From Theodoxus fluviatilis (Eukaryota; Mollusca; Gastropoda; Cycloneritida; Neritidae): 52,500 bases of DNA. This document shows, piece by piece, positions 13,880-25,143 of the stretch. The first letter of the stretch is position 1. Every line of letters begins with the position of its first letter. The stretch is taken from the NCBI GenBank assembly GCA_034096865.1, contig JAWQFJ010000521.1, forward strand, positions 85,001-137,500, given 5' to 3'. The notes beneath the pieces are model-generated. The model was not told where the DNA came from. It worked only from the letters and a program-made list of their open reading frames with translations, and searched no databases. A program made the translations under genes and the position numbers.

Positions 13880-14333
13880 TTTAGTGAAAACAGTCCCACA
13901 TTGGCCCTTCCGACTAAGTCGTTCTCACATAACACCCATTCTTCGAGAGCTACACTGGCTGCCTGTCCACCAACGTATTGTGTTCAAAACACTGTGTCAT
14001 GTGTTCAAGTGCGTCAATGGTTTGGCCCCACTGTATCTGGTTGAGCTCCTCAATACTTATAAGCCTGTGAGGGATCTCAGATCTTCGGCGCAGTCATTAC
14101 TCCATGTGCCACGCTACAACACCAAGAGATCTGGGGAGAGAGCATTCTAGTATGCTGGACCAAAACTCTGGAACGATATCCCAGACAGACTGAGGAAATC
14201 TCCTTCAATACAGACTTTCAAGTCACAGCTAAAAACTCTTTTATTCAAAGGGTGAACGTGTTGAGCGCCTTGAGCATGCCTTTGGGTGTGAGATTGGTGC
14301 TATATAAGAGCCAAAATACATACATACATACAT
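13880..14333 (+). mobile_element. L2/CR1-type LINE 3' fragment, broken
   Basis: The translation contains HITPILRELHWLPVHQRIV and a downstream GPKLWNDIPDRLRKSPSI segment, the characteristic C-terminal region of L2/CR1-clade retrotransposon reverse-transcriptase proteins. A TAG at 14148-14150 interrupts the frame between these blocks. After the frame ends, a short 3' UTR with CGCCTTGAGC and GTGCTATATAAG is followed by an (ATAC)n tail, typical of this clade. The endonuclease and most of the polymerase are missing, so this is a dead 5'-truncated copy. No virus is implied. Confidence 0.85.
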
Positions 14334-14805
14334 ACTCCAAAACAGCAGGGGGAGCTAGAATTCAGAAGACACCTTGAGCAATCTATTCTTACTCCAAAAC
14401 AGCAGGGGGAGCTAGAATTCAGAAGACACCTCAATCTATTCTTACTCCAAAACAGCAGGGGGAGCTAGAATTCAGAAGACACCTCAATCTATTCTTACTC
14501 CAAAACAGCAGGGGGAGCTAGAATTCAGAAGACACCTCAATCTATTCTTACTCCAAAACAGCAGGGGGAGCTAGAATTCAGAAGACACCTCAATCTATTC
14601 TTACTCCAAAACAGCAGGGGGAGCTAGTATTCAGAAGACACCTCAATCTATTCTTACTCCAAAACAGCAGGGGGAGCTAGAATTCAGAAGACACCTCAAT
14701 CTATTCTTACTCCAAAACAGCAGGGGGAGCTAGAATTCAGAAGACACCTCAATCTATTCTTACTCCAAAACAGCAGGGGGAGCTAGAATTCAGAGGACAC
14801 CTCAG
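14334..14805. repeat. 53-bp minisatellite, nine units
   Basis: Units start at 14334, 14391, 14444, 14497, 14550, 14603, 14656, 14709 and 14762. The period is exactly 53 bp, except the first unit, which is 57 bp because of an extra TGAG. The unit includes ACTCCAAAACAGCAGGGGG and GCTAGAATTCAGAAGACACC. Only single substitutions separate the copies (for example GCTAGTATTC at about 14630, GAGGACACC in the last). The array begins precisely at the microsatellite tail of the LINE. Uniform units without unique spacers exclude a CRISPR. Confidence 0.95.
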
Positions 14806-14952
14806 ATTCCATTCACTTCTCAATTTTTTGCCTCAGCTTTAACCTTAATTGTTGATGGTTTGTTAATGCATTTGAATTACAGGTATGCCAAGAGGATTTG
14901 AATCACAGTGCAAATGCACTGATTTTGACATTTGGGTTCATTTGTTTTTCAG

Positions 14953-15019
14953 GTGGTACAAACAGAAATTTGAAGACTATCCAAAGACCAGAAAAGCTAT
15001 TATTCCTTTTGTTCTCTGA
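14953..15019 (+). CDS. SRD5A-family steroid 5-alpha-reductase, last exon
   Basis: A polypyrimidine tract and AG (GTTTTTCAG ending at 14952) precede a 67-nt exon: one base completing a split codon, then WYKQKFEDYPKTRKAIIPFV, Leu and TGA at 15017-15019. This closely matches the invariant C-terminus of SRD5A1/SRD5A2-type 3-oxo-5-alpha-steroid 4-dehydrogenases, NADPH-dependent multi-pass ER enzymes that reduce the steroid delta-4 bond; the family ends in a W/FY...F..YPK.RKA.IPF motif. The intact stop, splice acceptor and unmutated motif argue for a live terminal exon. I found none of the four upstream exons between 1 and 14952, so they lie left of the window, are very short, or this is an orphan duplicate. 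AATAAA at 16264-16269 could end the transcript. Paralogue not assignable from 21 residues. Confidence 0.7.
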
Positions 15020-15338
15020 AATGTTTTGTGCTAGCTTTCCCCCTGTTGTAGTGCATATGTGTGAGTATTGTGTAGGCGCCTACATGTGTGCATACAACAT
15101 GTATTAACCACACAAAAAAGTTTGATCAGTATTCCTTTGTAAGTTTAACCATTTGTGGCAGTTTTGTGATGTGAGAAATGATAAAGACAACTTCATGCTC
15201 ATGCAGGAATACAGGGTGCCCAAGAGGCACCCCTCCACCATTTCTCTCAGGGAAAACAGCTGTGAACATGAAAGTGTCCATGATGTGATAATTGACCATG
15301 AAACTGGACATCGAAGGGCCACAGTACAATGTCACTGA
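15020..15338. other. Probable 3' UTR of the SRD5A-like gene
   Basis: AT-rich sequence directly after the stop codon, with no further exon signature. Frames on both strands at 15104-15338 are mutually overlapping and unrecognised. How far the transcript extends cannot be told from sequence; AATAAA motifs occur at 16264 and 17563. Confidence 0.35.
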
Positions 15339-15371
15339 TACTCACATGCACACACATGCACACATGCATAT

Positions 15372-15420
<49 letters not shown>

Positions 15421-15485
15421 AACATATACACACAGAGACTCACATACACAGAAAGACACACAAACATACATGTGCATGCACACAG
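15339..15485. repeat. (AC)n microsatellite
   Basis: CA repeats with CATGCACACA variants at both edges and a pure core at about 15371-15418. Confidence 0.95.
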
Positions 15486-15623
15486 ACACTCGCTTGAAGT
15501 ATAACTCCCCCATCCAATGGAAAAGGAAGCTTTGGAAAAATACCATCAAGCATTTCAATTTTCATTCCACCCACACACAAATTCTAAACCCATCCCAGAT
15601 AGTCACTTTAATAACTGAATTCT

Positions 15624-15694
15624 TTCTTTCTCTCATTCTTTTTTTTCTTCCTTTCTTCCTTTCTTTCTTCCTTTCTTTCTTCCTTTCTTTCTTC

Positions 15695-15737
<43 letters not shown>

Positions 15738-15895
15738 TTCCGTTCTTCCATCCTTTCTTTCTTTCTTTCTTTCTTGTTCTTTCTTTCTTGTTCTTTCTTT
15801 CTTTCTTTCTTTCTTTCTTTTCCGTTCTTCCATCCTTTCTTTCTTTCTTTCTTGTTCTTTTGTTCTTTCTTTTGTTCTTTCTTTCTTTCTTTCTT

Positions 15896-15926
<31 letters not shown>

Positions 15927-15969
15927 TTTTCTTTTTCCTTTCTTTTTCCTTTCTTTTTCCTCTCTTTTT
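15624..15969. repeat. (CTTT)n polypyrimidine tract
   Basis: About 345 bp almost devoid of purines on the + strand. CTTT/CTTC units are interspersed with TTTCCGTTCTTCCATCC (twice, near 15737 and 15819) and TTGTTC variants. The duplicated interruption suggests that a larger unit of about 80 bp was itself duplicated. A mirror-symmetric polypurine/polypyrimidine tract can form triplex DNA. Confidence 0.95.
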
Positions 15970-17738
15970 AATCCTGGGAAGGTTTTCAGCGTATGCACCT
16001 TCCCATGAAAAGAGAAAACTTCAAAGTTCATAGAAACAATATGACGGCTCAATGGAAACTTTCCAACAAGTAAAAAAAAAACTGTTGAACTTCTTTATTA
16101 GTTAATGTATGCCTATAAGTGCAATTTAGGTGGTAAAATGTGATTGCTTTAAAGTTTTATTTAACTGTTTCCTCGATAAACATCATTCAGTTGTTCTAGA
16201 ATATCACTCTAACTTAGCAGAGGATGGCCTTGTTTATAGAAACCAAATGGCAAACTCCACACAAATAAACCATTGATGGAAATGAATTTAGTGACAATAT
16301 TCGTAAGTTGAGTGGTTACCTATCATTTACCTTGTACTTATTTTTCTGTCTGGTAGATCGTTTGTGAGATTATTGTTAGGAGTTGCTACCAAAACGTTTG
16401 AGTTTTCCTTCAAATTGTATTTGTAGCTAAGTTGCAGTCAGACAAAAGTACTTTCTTTCTCTTCTCTATGCCCCTGTTTATGTAAATATACATGAAAAGG
16501 CTCATATTACATATGAGGTCCTTTTAGCCAGCCTTTGAAGATTTATTTTATATGTTACAACTCTTAAAATCCTGTTCTGCTCATTACTGCCCACCCTGCT
16601 CAATCCTGTACTGTCCATAGCCGCCCACCCCACGTGGCTGTTACTTGACTGATTTTTTCTACAAAATGCATAATCTTAACAGGACTGGGGAATGAAACAC
16701 ATGAATGACTTACTGGACATTTAGAGATAAACTTGAAGTGAAGGCAGCATATGAAATTGCAAATACTGCCTACATATATATATGTTGAAGTTGCTTTGAA
16801 ATTGCTGTCTCTTGCAGATGCAGTTTTCAATACATTATACTTTTTCTTCTTTTTTATTTGTTATTTTTTATTTGCTGTGCATGTGCCATGCATTTTTCCT
16901 CCAAAAATGTGTTTGCAACAACTTATACCAGTGTCTGTCACAACTTGCCCCGGCATTGGGGTGAAAAGTTACAAATGGCTGTATGAACTTACTGGCTCCA
17001 TTTCATTAAACGTGCTCCCTTATGAGAAATATAATTCAATTAGTTTGAAGGAAAGGTTATGCTAAGTTTAAATTCAAAATTTCAAGTAAGTTGCATTACT
17101 CATGGCAAAATTATAACATGCTTTGAAATTGTAATTTTTTGCCCTGCCTTACCCTACCAGTCTTTGGCAGCTCATTACCCTCACTATTTTTTCCTGTTTT
17201 CAAGCATCATTGATCAGCACAGAATGTCTTCTTGGTTCTTTTTTCTATGTCACAATTAAGCTGGTCCATCACCGGCCTCCTTTATCAAGTCTTCTCATCA
17301 CACTGTCTATACATGTATACCCATGCAACAAAGCCGTGCGTACTTATTTCATGATGAGCGATTCTATTCTCAGCAATCCTGATTTTTCCAAGGAGACGGT
17401 GAGCCTTTGAAACTGTTTTCCCGAGATTTGAGTCGCACGCACGTACACATGCACACACGTATACGCACGTGCACACACCACCCACGGGTGTCCACTGCAG
17501 GATATAATGGCATGGCACGTTAGTGGGTTCGAAGATGAGGCCACAGCCTGGTCGAAGTTTTAATAAAATAATTCGCTGAGCCTGTAGCAACGAAGACCAA
17601 CTCCGACTGTCCGAATCAATGCGCTACGAAATGTGCAACATTTTAGCAAGCGTCTGTTGTTATGAAGAGCAGAGCAATTAGCAAACGTTGAATCTACAAA
17701 CGTTTGACTCCCTCTTGAAATGTTGCTCTTCAGAATTG

Positions 17739-17740
<2 letters not shown>
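15970..17740. other. AT-rich intergenic / possible 3' UTR
   Basis: No recognisable exon. AATAAA occurs at 16264-16269 and 17563-17568 on the + strand. Short + frames (16751-17410) are T-rich and without domain resemblance. Confidence 0.35.
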
Positions 17741-17794
<54 letters not shown>

Positions 17795-17857
17795 GTCTGT
17801 CTCTGTCTGGCTGGCTGTCTGTCTGTCTGTCTGTCTGTGTCTGTCTCTCTGTGTCTG

Positions 17858-17890
<33 letters not shown>

Positions 17891-17907
17891 GTCTCTCTCT
17901 CTGTCTC

Positions 17908-17964
<57 letters not shown>

Positions 17965-17985
17965 CTCTCTCTCCACCCCTGTCTC
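17741..17985. repeat. (CT)n with (CTGT)n core
   Basis: Pure CT at both ends flanks a (CTGT)n/(CTGG) patch near 17790-17840 and CTCTCTGT units to about 17920. Frames across it are Ser/Leu artefacts. Confidence 0.96.
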
Positions 17986-19799
17986 AGGCTAGCCGCTGCA
18001 ATTCCTGCCAGGTCTTCCCCTCCTCATCCATTTCCTGCGCACGAAACATTATCAATTGCCAAGGGCTGATGAGATGGCCTAAACAATACATTTTTCTGTT
18101 TCTGTGTTCATTGATGTAAAGATGTTGACAGATTTTGTACTCTTGTTGCTGTTTTGGTAAGGGATGTATGAATAAACCAGCAGATTTTCTCTCTTTCTGT
18201 CTTTGTGTTTTGTCTTGTGAGGATGAAGATCTTGTTGAACTCATTACAGATCTGGACTCTGGGAAGCATGCATCCAGGCTGCACATAATTTTATCATTTC
18301 CCTCCAAAGCCAATGTTAGATCCGATTAAAAACAAATTCTAGGTGGTAGGTTAAAGCGAGATGTAATTGTAAATGACACTTGAGCATCTTGCCAGAGCAC
18401 ATATTTTCACAGTTGTGCACATTTCCTTGAATGGCTGCCATGTTGTAATAATTGATATGGCAAATGATTATTTTCTAAAAGTTCTCCATATTGTGGTAGC
18501 TTAAGATTAAGAGCCACACCAAAAACCCCATCAGCTGAAACCTATAGTGGGTTTTCAGAGTCTGCTTCAGGAACTCCACAAAGGGCGGCCCCAAGCAGCA
18601 CTAAGTGCCCCCAAGCGTGTTTAATGCAGATATGAACTTCACACGTCTGACAGAGGCAATTACTGCTTGTCTGGTCCTTGTCCTCCTGCCTGGGCTGTGG
18701 TTTTTCCCACCCACCCACCAACTCCCTGCAGAATTCCTGTGTGGGTTGGATAGTGATATAGACCCACCACATCTCCCCACACACTTCATAGGAGGTGAAT
18801 GACTTGGGATATGGTGACTTTATTTCTTCAACCAGCTCTAGCAATTTTTGTGATCAATGGCCTTACATAACCTGCAAAAACTGATAGGCCATAAAACTCC
18901 ATTCATCCATATTCATCTGTCATCATATCCACTGGCAGAATGGTGTCTTCTACATCTGGCTATGAGGCATTCAATTTTTCCCCCCAAGGGGTTTGTAGCA
19001 TGAAAATTGTAACCAGCTGAAGTTACATGAAGATTCTCTCAAATCATTCCTGAAGATTCAAACTGGAGACTCTAATTGCCTCAAACTGTTGCTCCTAAAT
19101 CAAGATTTGTCGTTGAACAAATGGTTTCAATCATTAGGATTCCAACCATTTTGACTTGAAGCATGCATACAACACAGCCTGAGCTGTGCAATACAACCTT
19201 CATCAATTGAAACTGCATGGCTGCAGGGTTTCAGGGTTCACTCCAAAAGCATTATGCATGTACTGGTATCTAAAGCTGAACTTTTGACTCAAATATCTGT
19301 TCAGCAGTAGCTCGGGCTTAACTGTAGTGAACTGTTCCTGAGTGGGTCTGTCAATTTAAGTTTGTAGCTCCAGCAGTATCTGGATAATGGAACAGAAGTA
19401 TGTGTTGGTGGCTACAGCAACTGCTAACCAAGTAAGAAATTTGCTGAAATTTTGGCCCTGTGTGACTGGTAGGTGTGAGCAGCTGAAGAGGTTTTCTGGG
19501 TTACATGACGTCCATGATAGAGGGATTTTTGGTATCTGTTGAGGATGATTCTACTCATTCTGTGAACCTGAGTCAGGCAAAGTCTCTAGTGGACTAGAAT
19601 GGATTCTACTGCCACAGTCTGTCTTCCATGCCCACAACTTCTCCAGCCGGATAAAGTGGATTTTGGGCTGAAATCTCATCTGCAACTAGATCTGCATACT
19701 CTTCATACTTCCTGTTTTCCATGCTGAACAGCTATGAGGACCAAAAGAAAACTCTCTAAAGTGTGAAGTAATGTTTGCACTCTGTTGGAGGAATATATA
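17986..19799. other. Intergenic, no recognised gene
   Basis: Unique AT-rich sequence. AATAAA at about 18172 on the + strand is a possible polyadenylation signal without an identified transcript. Frames at 18542-18844 overlap on both strands and are unrecognised. Confidence 0.35.
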
Positions 19800-20947
19800 G
19801 TTTACTAGCCGCTTCGCGGCCAGGCAATGCGCAAAGCGTCAAAGCCATATACAAAGCCAAATTCTTCAGCCACCATTTTGTTTTTGTTTTTTACGTAACA
19901 ATAACCAAAAATGTGTTCACAGATCTTCATCATTTGATTTTACCTACCCATACACCAAATTTCGGTCAAATCGGAGCACTTTGAGTTTTCGGCGGCCATC
20001 TTGTTTGTGCCCACTTACGGTTACCATGGCGACACCTTTTTTTATCCCCACCATGACCTGACCCCAGCCCACATCTAACCCCATACCAATTTTTAAGTCG
20101 ATGTGAACTCCTGTGTAACCGAAACATTTGTTCACAGATCTTCATCATTTGACTTGACCAACCCACACACCAAATTTTGGTCAAATCGGAGCACTTTGAG
20201 TTTTCGGCGGCCATCTTGTTTGTGCCCACTTCCGGTTACCATGGCAACGCCATTTTTTTAAACCCCACCATGACCTGACCCCGGCCCACATCTAACCCCA
20301 TACCAAGTTTTAAGTCGATGGGAACTCCTGTGTCTCAGGCGGCTTCGCCGCCTTCGACACAGTCGTCCATTGTTTACTCAGCCGCCATTTTGTTTTTCTC
20401 GTGACGTAACCATGGTAACCGAACAATTTGTTCACAGATCATCATCATCTGACTTTACCTACCCACACACCAAATTTCGGTCAAATCGGAGCACTTTGAG
20501 TTTTCGGCGGCCATCTTGTTTGTGCCCACTTCCGGTTACCATGGCAACGCCATTTCTTTTAACCCCACCATGACCTGACTCTGGCTCACATCTAACCCCA
20601 TTCCAAGTTTCAAGTCGATCGGAACTCCTGTGTCTCAGGCGGCTTCGCCGCCTTCGACACAGTCGTCCATTGTTTCCTCAGCCGCCATTTTGTTTTTCTC
20701 GTGACGTAACCATGGTAACCGAAAAATTTGTTCACAGATCTTCTTCATTTGACTTTACCAATCCACACACCAAATTTCGGTCAAATCGGAGCACTTTGAG
20801 TTTTCGGCGGCCATCTTGTTTGTGCCCACTTCCGGTTACCATGGCAACACCATTTTTTTAACCCCACGTTGACCCGACCCGGGTCCACACCTAACCCCAT
20901 ACCAAGTTTCAAGTCGATCGGAATAAAACTGTGGAAACGTATGAGTG

Positions 20948-21010
<63 letters not shown>

Positions 21011-21050
21011 GACACACACACAGCGAAAATATATATACAGATATGGATCC
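19800..21050 (+). repeat. ~300-bp tandem repeat with YY1/RFX-like motifs
   Basis: Four units begin with TGTTCACAGATC at about 19915, 20129, 20429 and 20729; the first is shortened to ~214 bp and the next two are 300 bp. Each carries GGCGGCCATCTTG (19991, 20216, 20516, 20816) and a palindromic GGTTACCATGGCAAC or close variant (20019, 20234, 20534, 20834). Complete units add a GTAACCATGGTAACC (20406, 20706) and a GGCGGCTTCGCCGCC hairpin. The block starts with CTAGCCGCTTCGCGGCC at about 19805 and ends in a (CA)n tract (20949-21020). I infer a transposable element with internal tandem duplication; class unknown. Confidence 0.8.
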
Positions 21051-21474
21051 TAATACCACTGTCCTCTAAAACTGGCAGACAATAATAGCACATTGAATGT
21101 GTTCCTCAGCATCAATCCATTTATGTCAAGTTCACTTAAATCTTTGTGGCAAAATGTATGCCTTTCTGAATCTGAGGTAGCTCAAGCAAGGTGGCTACAG
21201 ATAAAACTGAAATAGGTGGGTATGTATAAGCCCTTCTTAAAACTAGCAATACTTTTTTTGTTTTGGTTTCAGTTCTTCTGAAATTGTTTTCTAGAGTCTT
21301 GGGCGATGCAGGAGAAGGATCTACACCATGCCTCTTCAATTTTCTTTGGGGAACACACAAAGCTTCTCTGAAGACCACATTTGCAGGTCTCTATTATACA
21401 TGCATGGATGATTATTCCTGAGAGTGCAGTTGATTCTGCCTTCTCTGGAAAGACAAAGTGTTTCAAAGCTTCAG
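21051..21474. other. Unique intergenic sequence
   Basis: AT-rich, no exon recognised. Minus-strand frames at 21136-21661 run into the neighbouring minisatellite and are not credible proteins. Confidence 0.35.
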
Positions 21475-21645
21475 TCCAGCACAGCAGCACAGACAAGTCC
21501 AGCACAGCAGCACAGACAAGTCCAGCACAGCAGCACAGACAAGTCCAGCACAGCAGCACAGACAAGTCCAGCACAGCAGCACAGACAAGTCCAGCACAGC
21601 AGCACAGACAAGTCCAGCACAGCAGCACAGACAATTCCAGCTCAG
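21475..21645. repeat. 23-bp minisatellite, seven units
   Basis: Units start at 21475, 21498, 21521, 21544, 21567, 21590 and 21613, and a degraded eighth starts at 21636. The unit is built from TCCAGCACAGCAGCACAG plus ACAAG. Because 23 is not a multiple of three, all three frames stay open and give the same peptide repeat in rotated form. This explains the overlapping frames here. No spacers, so not a CRISPR. Confidence 0.95.
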
Positions 21646-21736
21646 CTGGCCCCGGGTGCAACTAGAATATGCCCAATTTAAGTTCAGGTTTTTGGGTGGT
21701 GATCATGGTGGTAGGAGTGGTGGTTGTAGAGGTGGT

Positions 21737-21748
21737 AGCAACAGCAAC

Positions 21749-21793
<45 letters not shown>

Positions 21794-21810
21794 AGTAGTA
21801 GAAGCGGAAG
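21737..21810. repeat. (AGT)n trinucleotide repeat
   Basis: Trinucleotide AGT/GGT repeats with AGC interruptions, lying about 310 bp upstream of the FBXO28 start codon. It is flanked by shorter GGTGGTAG and TTGTTGTTG runs. Confidence 0.9.
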
Positions 21811-21989
21811 TAGTATTTGTTGTTGTTGTTATCACTTTTGTGAAATGATTGGTGATGAATAGGCCTATAATATAGTATAAATAATACAATCCGGAAGAAA
21901 AAAAGTTTCCGTTTCTGCAGACTTGAGCAATTTAGAATGGAACGTGAAAAATATCTACTAGTTGCAGCAAATAAAATGTTTATGATTAA

Positions 21990-22116
21990 TCGTGCATATT
22001 TTATCATGAAATCCTCCGTTATCACTACCATAAACTCGCGCCACTATTACATCAGTTCCAAAACAGGCAAAGTCCTCCTCGAAAGGGAGGTAAGTCATTC
22101 AGTCAATGACATCATC
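21990..22116 (+). promoter_or_regulatory. FBXO28 promoter / 5' UTR region
   Basis: The sequence immediately upstream of the FBXO28 ATG contains GGGAGGTAAGTC at 22085-22096. A related GGGACGTAACTCC lies 62-74 bp upstream of the ISCA2 start and GGGGAAGTAACTGC lies near that of GTF3C4. A TCTCGCGAGGA palindrome-like box lies just inside the first exon near 22158. I see no TATA box. The transcription start is not determinable from sequence. Confidence 0.4.
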
Positions 22117-22260
22117 ATGGCTGCGGCTTTCCCCTCCCCCCAGTGCAGCTTTTGGAAATCTCGCGAGGAATCTAAATTCCCCATCCTAGAACTACCAGAT
22201 CATATCATACGAAACGTTTTGTCATTCTTCTCCTATACAGAGTTGTGTGAGCTCCGTCGG
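22117..22260 (+). CDS. FBXO28: FBXO28 exon 1
   Basis: Encodes residues 1-48, including the first half of the F-box, and ends at a codon boundary before the donor GTAAGC. An in-frame upstream ATG exists at 21937, but the intervening residues have no family resemblance, and MAAAFPSPQ at 22117 has the stronger start context. Confidence 0.88.
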
Positions 22261-24866
22261 GTAAGCATCGGTTCTGTTCGTGCTCATCTTTTGTTGCTAC
22301 CACCACACCACGACATCCGTTGTTCTTTCGACCTCACTCGTCTCCGTCTTGTTCCCCCCAAAATTTCACGCACCGTGCCAGCGAACGGAGTGCCTACTTT
22401 TCGAACACAACCATTGTGTTCAGAATGATGTCATTTTAGCTTGGACTTTGTGATTAGGCCACGACACCCTGAGAATCGAATTGGTCAAGCTAGAAACGGA
22501 AACGGTTCTGGTTTATTGCTCTTCTTCTGACGTTCTGTAGAGTGTAGTCAGTAACATAAGTTACATATAACCTGAGGGCACGGTTTGATTTCGTATCGGA
22601 ATTCGCACGCTCGTGCTAGAGTAAAGCGCAATATGTGTCAAGAACTTTGCCACAACACAGTGTTTCTGTTGAGGTGTCTGGTGGCATTTTACAGATGTAG
22701 ACGAAACATTGTGTAGGCCTAGATGGCATGTCTTACCGTTGCCCCATAGGCCTACTATATACTCATAGCCATGAACACGGAATGGTTTTAGTTTTGAGGC
22801 ACATGTTAAAGAAAAATACTAATACAGTAATAGAGTTTGTGTTCCTCTATGCTGGATGGAGTAGCTCATATTACATTTGGTTGCATCATTTTCAAGTGGT
22901 CAAAGTTATATAAGCATTTAGAATGTTCTATATTTCTTTGTCACTGGCCAGCTGGGCATGTGTGTTGGTAGGCTGAGCATACCAAGGAAGAGTTTTGCCA
23001 GGCAATTGGAAAACACATGATAGAACCACTGATGTCAATATGGTACCACAGGCACCCCATTGTGTGCTGTCATTATGTTCAATTTGGAATGTTTATGTAA
23101 TACTTGAATGGTCGATTGCAATGAGTCCTCATACTGTCATGCCTTCCTGATGGCAGTAACCTCAGCAACTTAGTAGAGCATTTTCATTTTGTACTAGAAA
23201 CAGAAGTCTTCTCAGTGCAGTCAGTGCCTGCAAAACATCTTTTCAAAAATTATATTCCTTGGATGCAATGTATGTATGCATATTACATCTTGTCTCTGCT
23301 GCTAGCAGCGCTGTGTGGATGTAGGCAGTATGTCCATCTGTTGAGGTCTTTCAGTATTGCCCAGCAGTCCTGAACATTAAATCCATAGCATGCAAATTTG
23401 CCTCTCTCTTAAGCAATTTAACACGGTGGATGTGATCTTGAGATATCTTGCAAATCGTTTCTTAAGCATCAGCTATTGAAAAACATAACAAAACAAAAAC
23501 TGCCAGCATTAATGGTTTAAGCGCTTTTATTTGTAGTACGGAAAATACAGTTGACGGAATCATATGAACAATGCAAAGGCAAAAAACAGTGTTGTCAAAA
23601 TAACATTCACATTTTTTATATCACATTTCTTGCATCCCCACTAATTCCTCCTTTTGTCCTAAAGAAAATAAATGAGAAATAAGTTGGTCTATCATTGTAG
23701 GATATGTATGCTCAGTTTGAAAAAACAATTCTTAATGATTTATTCATTTACATTTAAAATAAATGACTTGTGAACACATTTATATGGAAATCCTGCCCAG
23801 TACAAAAGTGAAGTTGGTTTGCTGTGTGTGTAAGAGAAAATTGTGGGTATCTCCAGTAGTGGAAATGGTCTACTTGAATGAATTCATCTGTCTGCCTCCA
23901 TGTGTGTAAGTTGCTTTTTTAAAAGAATGGATAGAATAACACTTAAAATCTGGGCATACATGCCAAATTAATTTCATAGGAAGCATGTGATTGGCTGATT
24001 TGCTGTATCTCCTGTCTGCAGAAGAACCTGCTTTTTGTATTTTTTTTATATTAGTAGGTATAAACTTGCAATAAATTCATGCAGAAACATTCTTTTGCAC
24101 CTGTATCTTAAAATGTCTTTATCTAGTAAATGTATTATACCTATGCAATTTTGGTATGAAACTTTACACATCGGTCAAATGCACCAGTGAGGTGCTTGTT
24201 GGTGGAATTCTAGTCTTTCCATGAATTGTTCTGCCTACAGGTATGCAAGGTCTTCAACACACACTCCCAGTACCTGTTGACACAGGGCTTTGCCAGGGTA
24301 GACAGGTATCACAGCAAGATCCAGAAACATGTCAAAAGTCTGCTGCCACGCCGGGAGTCAGAGCGACGCAACCATCCCCTGGCACGCCACGTGGACATCC
24401 TGTCTGCCATAGAGACTCGCCTCAGCCTGCTGTCCATGACCTACTCCAAGTACATGGACCTGGGGCTGTGCTGCTTCATCCCTGGCAAGGTGGGAGTTCA
24501 TTGGGCCGAAGAAAAACAAGTTGTTGTGATTACAGTTCTGCTGATCCTAACTTTTGTTTCCATGGGCGAGAATTCAACAGTAATCAACAAATTGTGTGCT
24601 GTCCGTCCCAACTTTCCTTCCATATGAGCACTTGGAGAATCCACTATTCATCTTTAAAAAAATTGTTTTTTTCAGTGAAAGAGTAATTGTAATTTATATT
24701 CAATTGGGCCTCTTTTATTTATTTAAGAAAAGAAAAAAGATTCCTGTCAAACCTACTCACCCTATTTTTTTCTGGCCATATTACCATAATCACAACTATT
24801 TTTTCATTTGGCCTTAGGTAGATGATAATTACAATGACAAAAATGTGACAAGAATGCTGCTGCTAG

Positions 24867-24947
<81 letters not shown>

Positions 24948-25048
24948 CAAAAATGTGACAAACAAGAAAAACTTGTTATAGTTGTGGTAACCTGACCAAC
25001 CCAATTTGTTTCTCCTGACGCTAAACTTTTTTCAGTCATACAGAAGAA

Positions 25049-25143
<95 letters not shown>

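Noticed and set aside
14334..14805. CRISPR-like regular array
   Set aside because: Units are contiguous 53-bp repeats with no unique spacers, in eukaryotic DNA next to a LINE.
21269..21862. Overlapping frames encoding a repeated SSTAAQTSPAQQHRQVQ peptide and a Cys/Leu-rich minus-strand peptide
   Set aside because: A 23-bp unit keeps all frames open and rotates the same peptide. It is a minisatellite artefact, not a repetitive secreted protein.
24226..24627. 133-residue single-exon protein
   Set aside because: Only 24241-24489 is FBXO28 exon 2; the rest reads into intron 2 and a dispersed repeat.
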